From: an uncultured Burkholderiales bacterium
GTDB lineage: Bacteria > Pseudomonadota > Gammaproteobacteria > Burkholderiales > Burkholderiaceae_C
DNA length: 47,481 nt
NCBI GenBank assembly: GCA_903844825.1
Contig: CAIMVC010000043.1
Location: 1-47,481 of the forward strand
Direction of reading: 5' to 3'
Shown here: piece after piece, positions 19,059 through 28,954 of the stretch
Numbering within the stretch: position 1 is the first letter of the stretch
Layout of the letters: each line of letters begins with the position of its first letter
Made by a program: the position numbers and the translations under genes
Notes under the pieces: generated by a model
The model's input: only the letters and a program-made list of their open reading frames with translations
Databases searched by the model: none
What the model was told of the DNA's origin: nothing

Positions 19059-20051
19059 ATGACCGACGGCGCCGTCCCCGTGCCGAGCTGGCTGCTGCCC
19101 TGGCTGGCCGTCTGGCTGGGCCTGGCCGTGGTCTGGCTGGCAGCCTTGCCACGCCAGACAAGCCGTACCATCGACCGCGCCTACCCACTGCTGCCGCTGC
19201 TGGTGGGCGGCGCCTGCCTGGCCTTTGGCCCGGCCTGGCCGCCCACCTGGCTGGCGCTGGTCTTGAACTGGCTGCAGCTGGGCTGGTGGTTGTGGCTGAT
19301 GCTCACGGCGACCTGGCTCGTGAGCCTGCTCAAGCGCGACAGCAGCATCATGGACATCGCTTACGGCTTTTTGATGCTGGGCGCGCCCTGGTGGTTGTGG
19401 CACCAGCTCGGGCAAGATGCCTCGGCCCGCAGCTGGCTGGTGCTGGCGCTCGCCACGCTCGGCTTTGGCCGCTACGGCCTGTACATCTGCTGGCGTAATT
19501 TGCCGCATGGGGAAGACCCGCGCTATGCGCGCTGGCGCGCCCGCTTCGGCGGCCGCTGGGCCTGGTGGAGTTACTTTCAGGTTTTTTTATTGCAGGGTGT
19601 GGTGCTCTGGCTCTGGGCTGTGCCGATGGTGCTGACGCTGCTGGCGCCGGGTGCGTTGGGCGGCTTGCACATCGCCGCCACGGCGGTCTGGCTGGTCGGC
19701 CTGGTCTTTGAAGCCGGTGGCGACTGGCAGCTCACGCGCTTTAAAAAGCAGCGCCATAGCCGCGACCAGTTGCTCGAGACCGGCCTGTGGGCCTGGAGCC
19801 GGCACCCGAATTACTTTGGCCAGACCTGCATGTGGTGGGGCTATGGCCTGCTGGCCCTGGCCCATCCGCTGGGCTGGCTGGCCCTGGCACCTATGGCCTA
19901 TGTCACCTGGTTCATGAACCGTGGTTCGGCCACTTCCCTGATGGAGCGCCACATGCTGAAAACCAAACCGGGCTACGCCGACTACTGCGCCCGCGTGCCG
20001 GCCTTCTTTCCCAAGCCACCCGCACTGCAGCGCAAGGCAGACAAGTCATGA
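19059..20051 (+). CDS. DUF1295 family membrane protein (steroid 5-alpha-reductase-like fold)
   Basis: Multi-TM; DWQLTRFKKQ...LLETGLWAWSRHPNYFGQTCMWWGYGLLAL, the DUF1295 signature. Confidence 0.88.
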   Translation: MTDGAVPVPSWLLPWLAVWLGLAVVWLAALPRQTSRTIDRAYPLLPLLVGGACLAFGPAWPPTWLALVLNWLQLGWWLWLMLTATWLVSLLKRDSSIMDIAYGFLMLGAPWWLWHQLGQDASARSWLVLALATLGFGRYGLYICWRNLPHGEDPRYARWRARFGGRWAWWSYFQVFLLQGVVLWLWAVPMVLTLLAPGALGGLHIAATAVWLVGLVFEAGGDWQLTRFKKQRHSRDQLLETGLWAWSRHPNYFGQTCMWWGYGLLALAHPLGWLALAPMAYVTWFMNRGSATSLMERHMLKTKPGYADYCARVPAFFPKPPALQRKADKS

Positions 20052-21250
20052 GCCAGGCCCTCATCATTGACGCGATTCGAAGCCCACGCGGCCGGGGCAG
20101 CGACAAAGGCAGCCTGCGCCCGATCAAGCCGGTGGACCTGCTGGCCGGGCAACTGCGTGCCCTGGCTTCGCGCACCGGGCTGGACACCAGCGCGGTCGAG
20201 GACGCGATCATCGGCTGCGTTTCACAAACCGGCGAGCAAGGCAGCAACATCGCCAAGCTCGCCACCATTCGCGCCGGCTGGAGCGACGCGGTGTCGGGCC
20301 TGAGCATCAACCGCTACTGCGCCTCAGGCCTGAGCGCGGTGCAACTGGCTGCTCAGCTGGCCGTGTCTGTGGACGGTCTGGCGGTGGGCGGCGGCGTGGA
20401 GATGATGTCGCGCGTGCCCATGGCCGCCGACCAGGGCCCGCTGACGCACGACCTTGAGCTGCAGCGCGCCACCGCCCTGGTGCCGATAGGCCTGGCCGCC
20501 GATGCGGTTGCCACGCTTGAGGGCTTTAGCCGCGCCCAATGCGACGACTACGCGCTGGCCTCGCAGCAACGCGCAGCCCTGGCGCGCAGCAGCGGCTACT
20601 TTTGTTCGGTCGCCCCCGTCACCGACAGCACTGGTGTGACCCTGCTGGCTGAAGACGAAACGCCCAGGCCACAGACCACGGCCGACTCGCTGGCCCAATT
20701 GCAAAGCGCCTTCGCGGCCATGGGCGAAAAGCAGGGCTGGAACGCCCTGCTCTGCCAGCGCTACGGCCTGAGCGCCATGCACCATGTGCAGCACGCCGGC
20801 AATTCACCGGCCATGGCGGATGGTGCCGCAGCGGTGCTGGTGGCCAGCGAGCGTGCTGCCCGGCACCATGGCTTGAAGGCCAGGGCGCGCATTCTGGCCA
20901 CGGCCGACGCCTCGGTCGACCACACGATGGCGCTGACCGGCGCCGTTGACGCGACGCGCAAGGCGCTCAAGCGCGCCGGCCTGGGGGTGGCCGACATCGA
21001 CCTGTTCGAGGTCAATGAATCCTTTGCGGCACTGATGCTGCACTACATGCGCCATTTGAATGTCCGGCACGATCAGCTCAACGTCAATGGCGGCGCGATT
21101 GCGCTGGGTCACGCCATGGGCGCGACCGGCAGCATGCTCATCGGCATGGCGCTCGACGAGTTGGAGCGGCGCGAGCAGCGCCGCGCCGTGATCTCGATTT
21201 GCGGCGCCGCTGGCGTGGCCGCTGCCATGGTCATCGAAAGGCTGGTGTGA
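20048..21250 (+). CDS. Acetyl-CoA acetyltransferase / thiolase family protein
   Basis: LSINRYCASGLSAVQLAAQLAV catalytic Cys motif; NVNGGAIALGHAMGATG catalytic His motif; C-terminal ISICGAAG. ATGA overlap with upstream gene. Confidence 0.92.
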   Translation: MSQALIIDAIRSPRGRGSDKGSLRPIKPVDLLAGQLRALASRTGLDTSAVEDAIIGCVSQTGEQGSNIAKLATIRAGWSDAVSGLSINRYCASGLSAVQLAAQLAVSVDGLAVGGGVEMMSRVPMAADQGPLTHDLELQRATALVPIGLAADAVATLEGFSRAQCDDYALASQQRAALARSSGYFCSVAPVTDSTGVTLLAEDETPRPQTTADSLAQLQSAFAAMGEKQGWNALLCQRYGLSAMHHVQHAGNSPAMADGAAAVLVASERAARHHGLKARARILATADASVDHTMALTGAVDATRKALKRAGLGVADIDLFEVNESFAALMLHYMRHLNVRHDQLNVNGGAIALGHAMGATGSMLIGMALDELERREQRRAVISICGAAGVAAAMVIERLV

Positions 21251-22245
21251 GCCCTTCCACAACCGATCTCGACTTGACGCGCGACGCACTCGCCACCAGC
21301 ACGCTCAGCCATGGCCTGAAGCTGCTGGGCGACCGCTGGACGGTGCAGGTGCTGCTGGGCACCTTCATGGGCATACGCCGTTTTGACGACTGGCAGGCGC
21401 AGCTCGGCATGTCCCGCCACACCCTGGCCGAACGGCTCAAGTCGCTGATGGCGCTGGGCCTGCTCAAACCGCGCCGATACCAGGACCGCCCTCCCCGCCA
21501 GGCCTACCACGCCACCGCCAAAGCCATGGCGCTGTACCCGCAGACCCTCATGATCTGGGCCTGGGAGCGGCGCTGGGGCAGCCGCGACGTCAGCCTGCCC
21601 AGGGCCTTGCGTCACCGCCCGTGCGGACAAGTGTTCGACCCGCAGCTCGCCTGCGCGGCTTGCGGCGACGATGTGACCATGAAAGACCTGAGTTTTAGCC
21701 TCAGGCCCAACTCGGCGCTGCCCGCCGAGACCGCTGGGCCGCTGCGCTCGCCGCGCTTGTCGGCCTCGGCCGCGCCGCGCATGGGACTGGGTTTACGGCT
21801 GGACCGCTGGAGCCTGCTGATCATCACCGCCGTGGTGCTGGGCTGCCGCTACTTCGACCAGCTCTCCCATGTGCTGGGCATTGGTCCGAGCGTGCTGGCC
21901 AAGCGGCTGGCCGGCATGGTGGAGTCGGACCTGCTGCGCTGCGAGGTCGACCGCAGCGACGCGCGCCGGCGGGTCTACCGGCTCACACCCGCCAGCCGGG
22001 GCCTCTTTGGCTACATCGTCTGCGTCTCGACCTGGGCCAGCGAGCACCATTTTCATCAGCGCAGTGCGATCGAGCCGCGTCATACCTGCGGCCATGCGTT
22101 TGTGCCACGCGTGGTCTGCAGCTGCTGCCGCCAGCCGCTACAAGCCTGGGACGTGCAGCCCGAGCTGACTGGCGCCGGCAAAACGCCTGCGGCCGATACA
22201 CCCTTGAACAAGGCATCAGACAGGAAGCAGGAGGCCTTGGCATGA
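21247..22245 (+). CDS. HxlR family regulator with two tandem HxlR winged-helix domains
   Basis: Domain 1 SHGLKLLGDRWTVQVLLGTFMGIRRFDDWQAQLGMSRHTLAERLKSL; domain 2 GLRLDRWSLLIITAVVLGCRYFDQLSHVLGIGPSVLAKRLAGMVESDLL. GTG start at 21247 in a GTGA overlap. Confidence 0.85.
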   Translation: MSPSTTDLDLTRDALATSTLSHGLKLLGDRWTVQVLLGTFMGIRRFDDWQAQLGMSRHTLAERLKSLMALGLLKPRRYQDRPPRQAYHATAKAMALYPQTLMIWAWERRWGSRDVSLPRALRHRPCGQVFDPQLACAACGDDVTMKDLSFSLRPNSALPAETAGPLRSPRLSASAAPRMGLGLRLDRWSLLIITAVVLGCRYFDQLSHVLGIGPSVLAKRLAGMVESDLLRCEVDRSDARRRVYRLTPASRGLFGYIVCVSTWASEHHFHQRSAIEPRHTCGHAFVPRVVCSCCRQPLQAWDVQPELTGAGKTPAADTPLNKASDRKQEALA

Positions 22246-23126
22246 ACGCCGGCTTGCAAGTGTTTGTACAACTGAGCGTCAACGGCATCGCCGTGGGCGC
22301 TATTTACGCGCTGGTGGCCCTGGGCATTGTGCTGATCTACAAGGCCACAGAGGTCCTTAATTTTGCGCACGGCGACCTGCTGGTGGTCTCGGCTTTTTCG
22401 GCCTGGAGCCTGATCACGGTGGCCGGCCTGCCTTTTTGGGCCGCCATGCTGATCACGGTGGCCATCACCTCGCTGCTGGCCTTCGGACTCGACGCGCTGG
22501 TCATACGCCGCATTGCCGGGCAGCCGCAATTTGCCGGCGTGATGCTGACCATTGCCCTGGCCTTCATGCTGCGCGGCCTGGTCAGCATGGTCTTTGGTCC
22601 CGAGGCGCGCAACTACGCCACCCCTTGGAGCGGCCACAACACCACCATCGCCGGCATCGCCATTGGCAACCTGCAGCTCATGATCCTGGCCGTGGCGCTG
22701 GCGGTGACGGCGGCATTTTTTGTGTTTTTCCGCAGCACGCGCCTGGGCGTGGCCATGCAAGCGGCCTCGCAAAACCAGCTCGCGGCCTACCTCAACGGGA
22801 TTCGCGTCAAGCGTGTCAACTCCCTGGTCTGGGCGCTGGCGGGCGCAACGTCGGCCGTCGCTGGCGTGCTGCTGGCGCCGATCACCCTGGTGGACCTGAC
22901 GCTGTGGTTTGTCACCCTCAAGGCCCTGGCCGCGCTGGTGCTGGGCGGCTTTGGCAGCATTCCCGGGGCGATCCTGGGCGGCCTCTTGATTGGCTTGATC
23001 GAGCAGTACGCTGGCGTCTACATGCCCGATGGCTCCAAAGACATCATTGCCTACCTGGTCCTGATTGCCGTGCTCATCGTGCGGCCACGCGGCCTGTTGG
23101 GCGAAGCGCACGGCAAACGGGTCTGA
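22242..23126 (+). CDS. livH: Branched-chain amino acid-type ABC transporter permease (LivH)
   Basis: LSVNGIAVGAIYALVALGIVLIYKATEVLNFAHGDLLVV; ATGA overlap with upstream gene. Confidence 0.93.
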   Translation: MNAGLQVFVQLSVNGIAVGAIYALVALGIVLIYKATEVLNFAHGDLLVVSAFSAWSLITVAGLPFWAAMLITVAITSLLAFGLDALVIRRIAGQPQFAGVMLTIALAFMLRGLVSMVFGPEARNYATPWSGHNTTIAGIAIGNLQLMILAVALAVTAAFFVFFRSTRLGVAMQAASQNQLAAYLNGIRVKRVNSLVWALAGATSAVAGVLLAPITLVDLTLWFVTLKALAALVLGGFGSIPGAILGGLLIGLIEQYAGVYMPDGSKDIIAYLVLIAVLIVRPRGLLGEAHGKRV

Positions 23127-23139
23127 AGAAAAGCAAACC

Positions 23140-24216
23140 ATGCGATTTGACTACGCCACCCGATACCGCGACAGCTTCGCGCTGCTGCGCCACCGTGACG
23201 AACGCCTGCTCTATGGCCTGCTAATGGCTGTACTCGCTGCGCTGCCCTGGCTCCTGAGCCCGTTTTTCCTCGGTGAGCTGAGCTATGTGTTTATCTTGTG
23301 CATTGCCAGCCTGGGGCTGATGCTGCTGACCGGCTACACCGGGCAGGTCTCGTTGGGGCATGCAGCTTTTGTGGCCATTGGCGCTTACGCGCAGGCCTGG
23401 CTGTTGTCAAAAGGGGTGCCGCTGCCGCTGTCCCTGACGCTGGCGGCGCTCATCAGCGCGGCGGCCGGTCTGTTGATTGGCGTGCCGGCAATTCGCGTCT
23501 CGGGGCTGTACCTGGCCATGGTCACCATGGCTTTTGCCATCATCGTCGAGCAGGTCATTGGCCACTGGAGTTCGGTCACCGGCGGCTTTACCGGCCTGGC
23601 CGTTGAGGAGCCCTCGATCGCTGGCTTCTCACTGGGCGGGCCGCGGGCTTTTTACTACCTGTGCCTGGCGCTGCTGACGCTGGTGCTGCTAGGCTTGCTG
23701 AACCTGCTGCGCTCGGGTCTGGGCCGGGCGCTGGTGGGCGTGCGCGACTCCGAGGCTGCCGCCTACTCACTGGGCATTCACGTGCAAGGCGTCAAGACCG
23801 TGGCCTTTGGCCTGTCGGCCGGCGTGACCGGCCTGGCCGGCGCCCTGCTGGCGCATCACCTCAAGTACCTCACGCCGGACGGTTTTACGCTGATCCTGTC
23901 GCTGGAGCTGGTGCTGATGGTGGTCATCGGCGGCCTGGGCAGCCTGCGCGGTGCGCTGCTGGGCGCCGCCCTGATCAGCCTGTTGCCGACGGCCATTTCG
24001 CGGCTCAAGCCTTGGTTGCCCGACAGCCTGGCCAAACAGTTCGGCCTGGAAATCTTCATCTTTGGCCTGGTGCTGGCGATCTTTGTGCTGTTCGAGCCGG
24101 GCGGACTGAATGCCCGCTGGCTCAAGTTGCGGGCCCTGATCGAGAGCTTCCCGCTGTACCGGCGCGACACCTTCAAGCGCAACAAGCGCTACATGAAATC
24201 GGAGCGCTACAAATGA
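23140..24216 (+). CDS. livM: Branched-chain amino acid-type ABC transporter permease (LivM)
   Basis: SLGLMLLTGYTGQVSLGHAAFVAIGAYAQAWL; GGLGSLRGALLGAALISLLP. Confidence 0.93.
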   Translation: MRFDYATRYRDSFALLRHRDERLLYGLLMAVLAALPWLLSPFFLGELSYVFILCIASLGLMLLTGYTGQVSLGHAAFVAIGAYAQAWLLSKGVPLPLSLTLAALISAAAGLLIGVPAIRVSGLYLAMVTMAFAIIVEQVIGHWSSVTGGFTGLAVEEPSIAGFSLGGPRAFYYLCLALLTLVLLGLLNLLRSGLGRALVGVRDSEAAAYSLGIHVQGVKTVAFGLSAGVTGLAGALLAHHLKYLTPDGFTLILSLELVLMVVIGGLGSLRGALLGAALISLLPTAISRLKPWLPDSLAKQFGLEIFIFGLVLAIFVLFEPGGLNARWLKLRALIESFPLYRRDTFKRNKRYMKSERYK

Positions 24217-24983
24217 CCAGCCCCGACATCTTGCTCAGCGTCAGGCAGCTCAGCCTGGCTTTTGGCGGCGTGCAGGCGATTGCCGAGTTGAGCCTGGAGG
24301 TACGGCGCGGCGAGGTGCTGGCCGTGATCGGGCCCAACGGCGCCGGCAAGACCTCCATGCTCAACGCGGTCACCCGGGTTTTTGACGCCAGTGGCGGGCA
24401 GATTCTTTTCAAGGGCCAGGACCTCGCGCAAGTGCCACGCCACCGCGTCGCAGCGCTGGGCATGGCGCGCACGTTTCAAAATATCGAGTTGTTTGAGGCG
24501 GCCACCGTGCTGGAGAACCTGCTGCTCGGGCGCCATCGCTTTGGCAGTGGCGCCTGGTGGCAGCAACTGCTCAGAACACCGGCCTTGACCGCCCGCGAAG
24601 AAGCGGCCCGTGGCGAAGTCGAGGCGGTGATCGAATTTTTAGAACTCTCACCCTGGCGCAACGCCCTGATCAGCAGCCTGCCCTACGGTGTGCGCAAGGT
24701 GGTTGAACTCGGCAGGGCGCTGTGTACCCAGCCCGAGCTGCTCTTTCTCGACGAGCCGGCATCGGGTCTGAACCCGGAGGAAACGCGCGACCTGGCCTTC
24801 TGGATTGACGACATCCGCAGCGAGCTGGGCATCACCGTGGTGATGGTCGAGCACGACATGTCGCTGGTCAGCGCCGTCGCCGATCGGGTCATCTGCATGG
24901 CGCAAGGGCGGCTGCTGTCGGAAGGCACGCCGCAGCAGGTCCAGCGCGACCCCGCGGTAATCGCCGCCTACCTGGGAGCCTGA
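24213..24983 (+). CDS. livG: ABC transporter ATP-binding protein (LivG)
   Basis: Walker A GPNGAGKTSMLN; GMARTFQNIELF; LLFLDEPASGLNPEETRDL. ATGA overlap with livM. Confidence 0.93.
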   Translation: MTSPDILLSVRQLSLAFGGVQAIAELSLEVRRGEVLAVIGPNGAGKTSMLNAVTRVFDASGGQILFKGQDLAQVPRHRVAALGMARTFQNIELFEAATVLENLLLGRHRFGSGAWWQQLLRTPALTAREEAARGEVEAVIEFLELSPWRNALISSLPYGVRKVVELGRALCTQPELLFLDEPASGLNPEETRDLAFWIDDIRSELGITVVMVEHDMSLVSAVADRVICMAQGRLLSEGTPQQVQRDPAVIAAYLGA

Positions 24984-24986
24984 GGC

Positions 24987-25763
<777 letters not shown>

Positions 25764-25774
25764 GTCCCGCAGCC

Positions 25775-27646
25775 ATGCACAACACCACCGACACCACGAG
25801 CACCATGAGCCGCACGGGCGCCATCACCTTTTTGCAGCAGGACACGCCCGCCCGGGTGTTCCGGGAGCGTTGCCGCCAATGGGCAGATCAGCCGGCGCTA
25901 CGCCACAAACAGCGCGGGTTGTGGCAAAGCAGCAGTTGGCGTCAGTACTACGAGCGAGCTCGCGCCGTCGCTCTGGCCCTGGCCGACCTCGGCCTGCAGG
26001 CGGGAGACGTGGTCTGCGTGTTGGCCGAAAACCGACCCGAATGGCTGTACGTGGACCTGGGCGCGCAATGCATGGGCCTGGTCGGCAATGGCGTTTACCC
26101 GACCTCATCGCCGGATCAGGTGCAGCACATTTTGCTGGACTCCGAGGCACAGATCTTGTTTGTTGAAAACCAGGAGCAGCTCGAAAAAGCACTGGCCGTG
26201 CGGGCACAGTGCCCTCGCCTGCGACGCATCGTGGTGATGGAGCGCGAAGGCCTGCGCCACTTGTCGGACCCCCAGGTTGAATTTTTCGACGACTTCTTGG
26301 CGCACGGGCTGCATTTGGCCGGCTCGCGCTCTGACGCCTTCGAGCAAGCCATCGATGCAGGCCAGGCCAGTGACATTGCCTTTTTGGTCTACACCTCGGG
26401 CACCACCGGCACGCCCAAAGGGGCCATGATCCTGAACCGCAACGTGGTCTTTCAAATGACGCAGGCGCCGCTGTACCTGGACGTGCAGCCGGGCGACAAG
26501 TCGGTGTCGTTCCTGCCGCTGTGCCACATTGCCGAGCGCATGGCCTCGGTCTTTAACCCTCTGGCCGTCGGGCTGATCGTGCATTTTCCCGAAAGTTCGG
26601 GCACTGTTTTCAACGACATGCGTGAAGTCGCTCCCCACGTGGTCTTTGCACCGCCACGTTTTTGGGAAAAGCTGTACTCGCAGATCGACCTCTTCATGCG
26701 CGATGCTGTCGCCCCGGCCCGCTGGATTTACCGGCAGGCGCAACAGCGCGGAGCCGCCGATGTGCAGGCGCGGCTGGCGGGACAGCGCAGCAGCGGGCGG
26801 TCCTTGCGCACTGGCTTGCTGCAGTGGCTGGCGTTTCGCAATATTCGCATTTTTCTGGGCCTGCAAAACGTCAAGAGCGCACTGACCGGCGCGGCCCCCG
26901 TTCCACCCGAGCTGATTCGCTGGTACCTGGGCGCCGGCATCGAGTTGCGTGAGGCCTTCGGCATGACCGAGACCTGCGGCTTTTGCACCGCCACCCCCAA
27001 GGGGCGCATTCGCCTCGGCTGGGCCGGCACGCCCGCTCAGGGCACGTCGATCCGCATTGGCGAGCAGGACGAAATTCTGGTGCGCGGCCCCAACGTCTTC
27101 GGCGGTTACTGGAAGAACCCGGGCAAAACGGCGGAGACGCTGGACGCCGAGGGCTGGTTGCACACCGGCGACTGCGGCGAGATCGACGCCGATGGCTACC
27201 TGGCCATTCGGGACCGGATCAAGGACATCCTGATCACCTCGGGCGGCAAAAACATCACGCCCAGCCACATCGAAAGCCTGCTCAAATTCAGCCCCTACAT
27301 CACTGACGCCGTGGTCATCGGCGACGGCCGCCACTACCTGACCTGCCTGGTCATGATCGACCAGGAGCACGTGGCCCGTCACGCCCAGGAGCAGCAGGTG
27401 CCGTACACCGACTTCGCCAGCCTGACCCGGGCACCGGAGATCCGGGCGCTGCTGCACAAAGAAATAGAGCAGGTCAACAGCCAGCTGGCGCGGGTCGAGC
27501 AGATCAAGAGCTTTCACCTGATCGCCGAGCTGCTGACGGCCGAAGACGAGGAGTTGACGCCGACCATGAAGCTCAAGAGAAAAGTCATCGCCAGCAAGTA
27601 CGCGGCGGTGATTGACAGCCTGTATGCCAGCACGGGAAGCGCCTGA
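25775..27646 (+). CDS. Long-chain acyl-CoA synthetase / AMP-binding protein
   Basis: AFLVYTSGTTGTPKGAMILNRN; EAFGMTETCGF; GWLHTGDCGEIDADGYLAIRDRIKDILITSGGKNITP. Confidence 0.92.
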   Translation: MHNTTDTTSTMSRTGAITFLQQDTPARVFRERCRQWADQPALRHKQRGLWQSSSWRQYYERARAVALALADLGLQAGDVVCVLAENRPEWLYVDLGAQCMGLVGNGVYPTSSPDQVQHILLDSEAQILFVENQEQLEKALAVRAQCPRLRRIVVMEREGLRHLSDPQVEFFDDFLAHGLHLAGSRSDAFEQAIDAGQASDIAFLVYTSGTTGTPKGAMILNRNVVFQMTQAPLYLDVQPGDKSVSFLPLCHIAERMASVFNPLAVGLIVHFPESSGTVFNDMREVAPHVVFAPPRFWEKLYSQIDLFMRDAVAPARWIYRQAQQRGAADVQARLAGQRSSGRSLRTGLLQWLAFRNIRIFLGLQNVKSALTGAAPVPPELIRWYLGAGIELREAFGMTETCGFCTATPKGRIRLGWAGTPAQGTSIRIGEQDEILVRGPNVFGGYWKNPGKTAETLDAEGWLHTGDCGEIDADGYLAIRDRIKDILITSGGKNITPSHIESLLKFSPYITDAVVIGDGRHYLTCLVMIDQEHVARHAQEQQVPYTDFASLTRAPEIRALLHKEIEQVNSQLARVEQIKSFHLIAELLTAEDEELTPTMKLKRKVIASKYAAVIDSLYASTGSA

Positions 27647-27736
27647 GCTGGCCGTTCATTCGGGCCTTGCGGTGATCACGGTAACGTGATGCCGCAAAGC
27701 CTTGGATAAGTTGTGTTTGATAAAAAAGGAGACTGT

Positions 27737-28903
27737 ATGAAACTCAATCGAAGAAGCCTGATCGTTGCAGCTGCAGCGTTCACTGTCGCCACCACGCAGG
27801 CCGCCGGGGTCAGTGACACCGAAATCGTGATCGGCAGCCACCTCGACCTGTCAGGGCCCACCGCGGCCGGCATGCCCATGCTGCGCAACGCCATGCAAAT
27901 GCGCATTGACGAAGCCAACGTGGCCGGCATCAATGGCCGCAAGCTGCGACTGATCGTCGAGGACAACGGCAGCCAGCCGCAACTGGCCGTGCGCGCCGCC
28001 CAAAAGCTGATCAAGAGCGACGGTGTGTTTGCCATCATCAACGCCTTTGGGTCGGGCCCGAACGCTGCCACCGTCAAGGCGGCCACCGATGCCGGCGTGG
28101 TGGTCTTCGCGCCCTGGGCTGCCTCGTCCATCATCCAGAAAGTCTCGGGCAACAGTCCCTTGCTTTTCACCACAGTGCAAAACTACGACGCCACCACGGC
28201 CACTGGCCTGAGCTGGGCGATCAAGAACTGGAAGTCGCAAAAGATCGGCGTGATCTACCAGGAAGGCCCCTTCGGTGACCTGATCCGCGCCGGCGTCAAT
28301 TCGGCCCTCAAGTCGGCCAACCTGACCGTGGCGGCCGAGGCCGCCTACAAGGTCGGCGATATCGACTTTTCATCCCAGGTGGCCAAGATGAAAGCTGCCA
28401 ACGTCGACCTGATTCTGGCCGGCACCGTGGTCCGTGAGACGGTCGGCGTGATGGCCGAGGTCAAGAAACTGGGCTGGAATGAGGTCAAGGTGCTCACCGC
28501 CCTGCCAGGGCGCAGCAGCATCGTCGCGCGGCTAGGCAAGGACACGGTCGAAGGCCTCTACGGCCTGGGCGGCTGGAACCTCTACGAGCCAGACACCAAG
28601 GTGGCCGAAGCCCAAAAATTCTTCACGGCCTACAAGCAAAAGTTTGGCGCTGACGCGGACGAAAACGCCGCCAACGCCTACTCCTACACCAGCTGGTTCA
28701 TCGCCGGCTTGCAGGCCGCCGGTCGCAACCTCACGGCAGACGCCTTCGCCAAGGCCATGCAAGGCGTCAGCCACCAGGACTTCACCACCTACACGCGCCA
28801 GACCTTCGCCGGCAACCACGTCACGCCGGAGCTGGTGTCCGTCGACCGGGTGCAGGGCGGCAAGTGGGTGCAAATCGCGGCGCCAACGGGGGCGACGAAG
28901 TAA
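27737..28903 (+). CDS. Branched-chain amino acid-type ABC transporter substrate-binding protein (Peripla_BP_6)
   Basis: Signal peptide; VSDTEIVIGSHLDLSGPTAAGMPMLRNAMQMRIDEANVAGINGRKLRLIVEDNGSQPQLAVRAAQKLI. Confidence 0.92.
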   Translation: MKLNRRSLIVAAAAFTVATTQAAGVSDTEIVIGSHLDLSGPTAAGMPMLRNAMQMRIDEANVAGINGRKLRLIVEDNGSQPQLAVRAAQKLIKSDGVFAIINAFGSGPNAATVKAATDAGVVVFAPWAASSIIQKVSGNSPLLFTTVQNYDATTATGLSWAIKNWKSQKIGVIYQEGPFGDLIRAGVNSALKSANLTVAAEAAYKVGDIDFSSQVAKMKAANVDLILAGTVVRETVGVMAEVKKLGWNEVKVLTALPGRSSIVARLGKDTVEGLYGLGGWNLYEPDTKVAEAQKFFTAYKQKFGADADENAANAYSYTSWFIAGLQAAGRNLTADAFAKAMQGVSHQDFTTYTRQTFAGNHVTPELVSVDRVQGGKWVQIAAPTGATK

Positions 28904-28905
28904 AT

Positions 28906-28935
28906 AAAAAAAGCCACCCGAAGGTGGCTTTTTTT
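28906..28935. terminator. Bidirectional Rho-independent terminator between convergent SBP genes
   Basis: AAAAAAAGCCACC-CGAA-GGTGGCTTTTTTT: perfect 13-bp stem with tetraloop. Confidence 0.95.
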
Positions 28936-28954
28936 CTAAGCGCAGATCAGTGCA

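Noticed and set aside
17322-19508. 728-aa minus-strand ORF
   Set aside because: Antisense to the carotenoid oxygenase and DUF1295 genes; composition (H/Q/R/A-rich) is typical of GC-rich shadow ORFs.
26105-27517. 470-aa minus-strand ORF
   Set aside because: Antisense to the acyl-CoA synthetase; shadow ORF.
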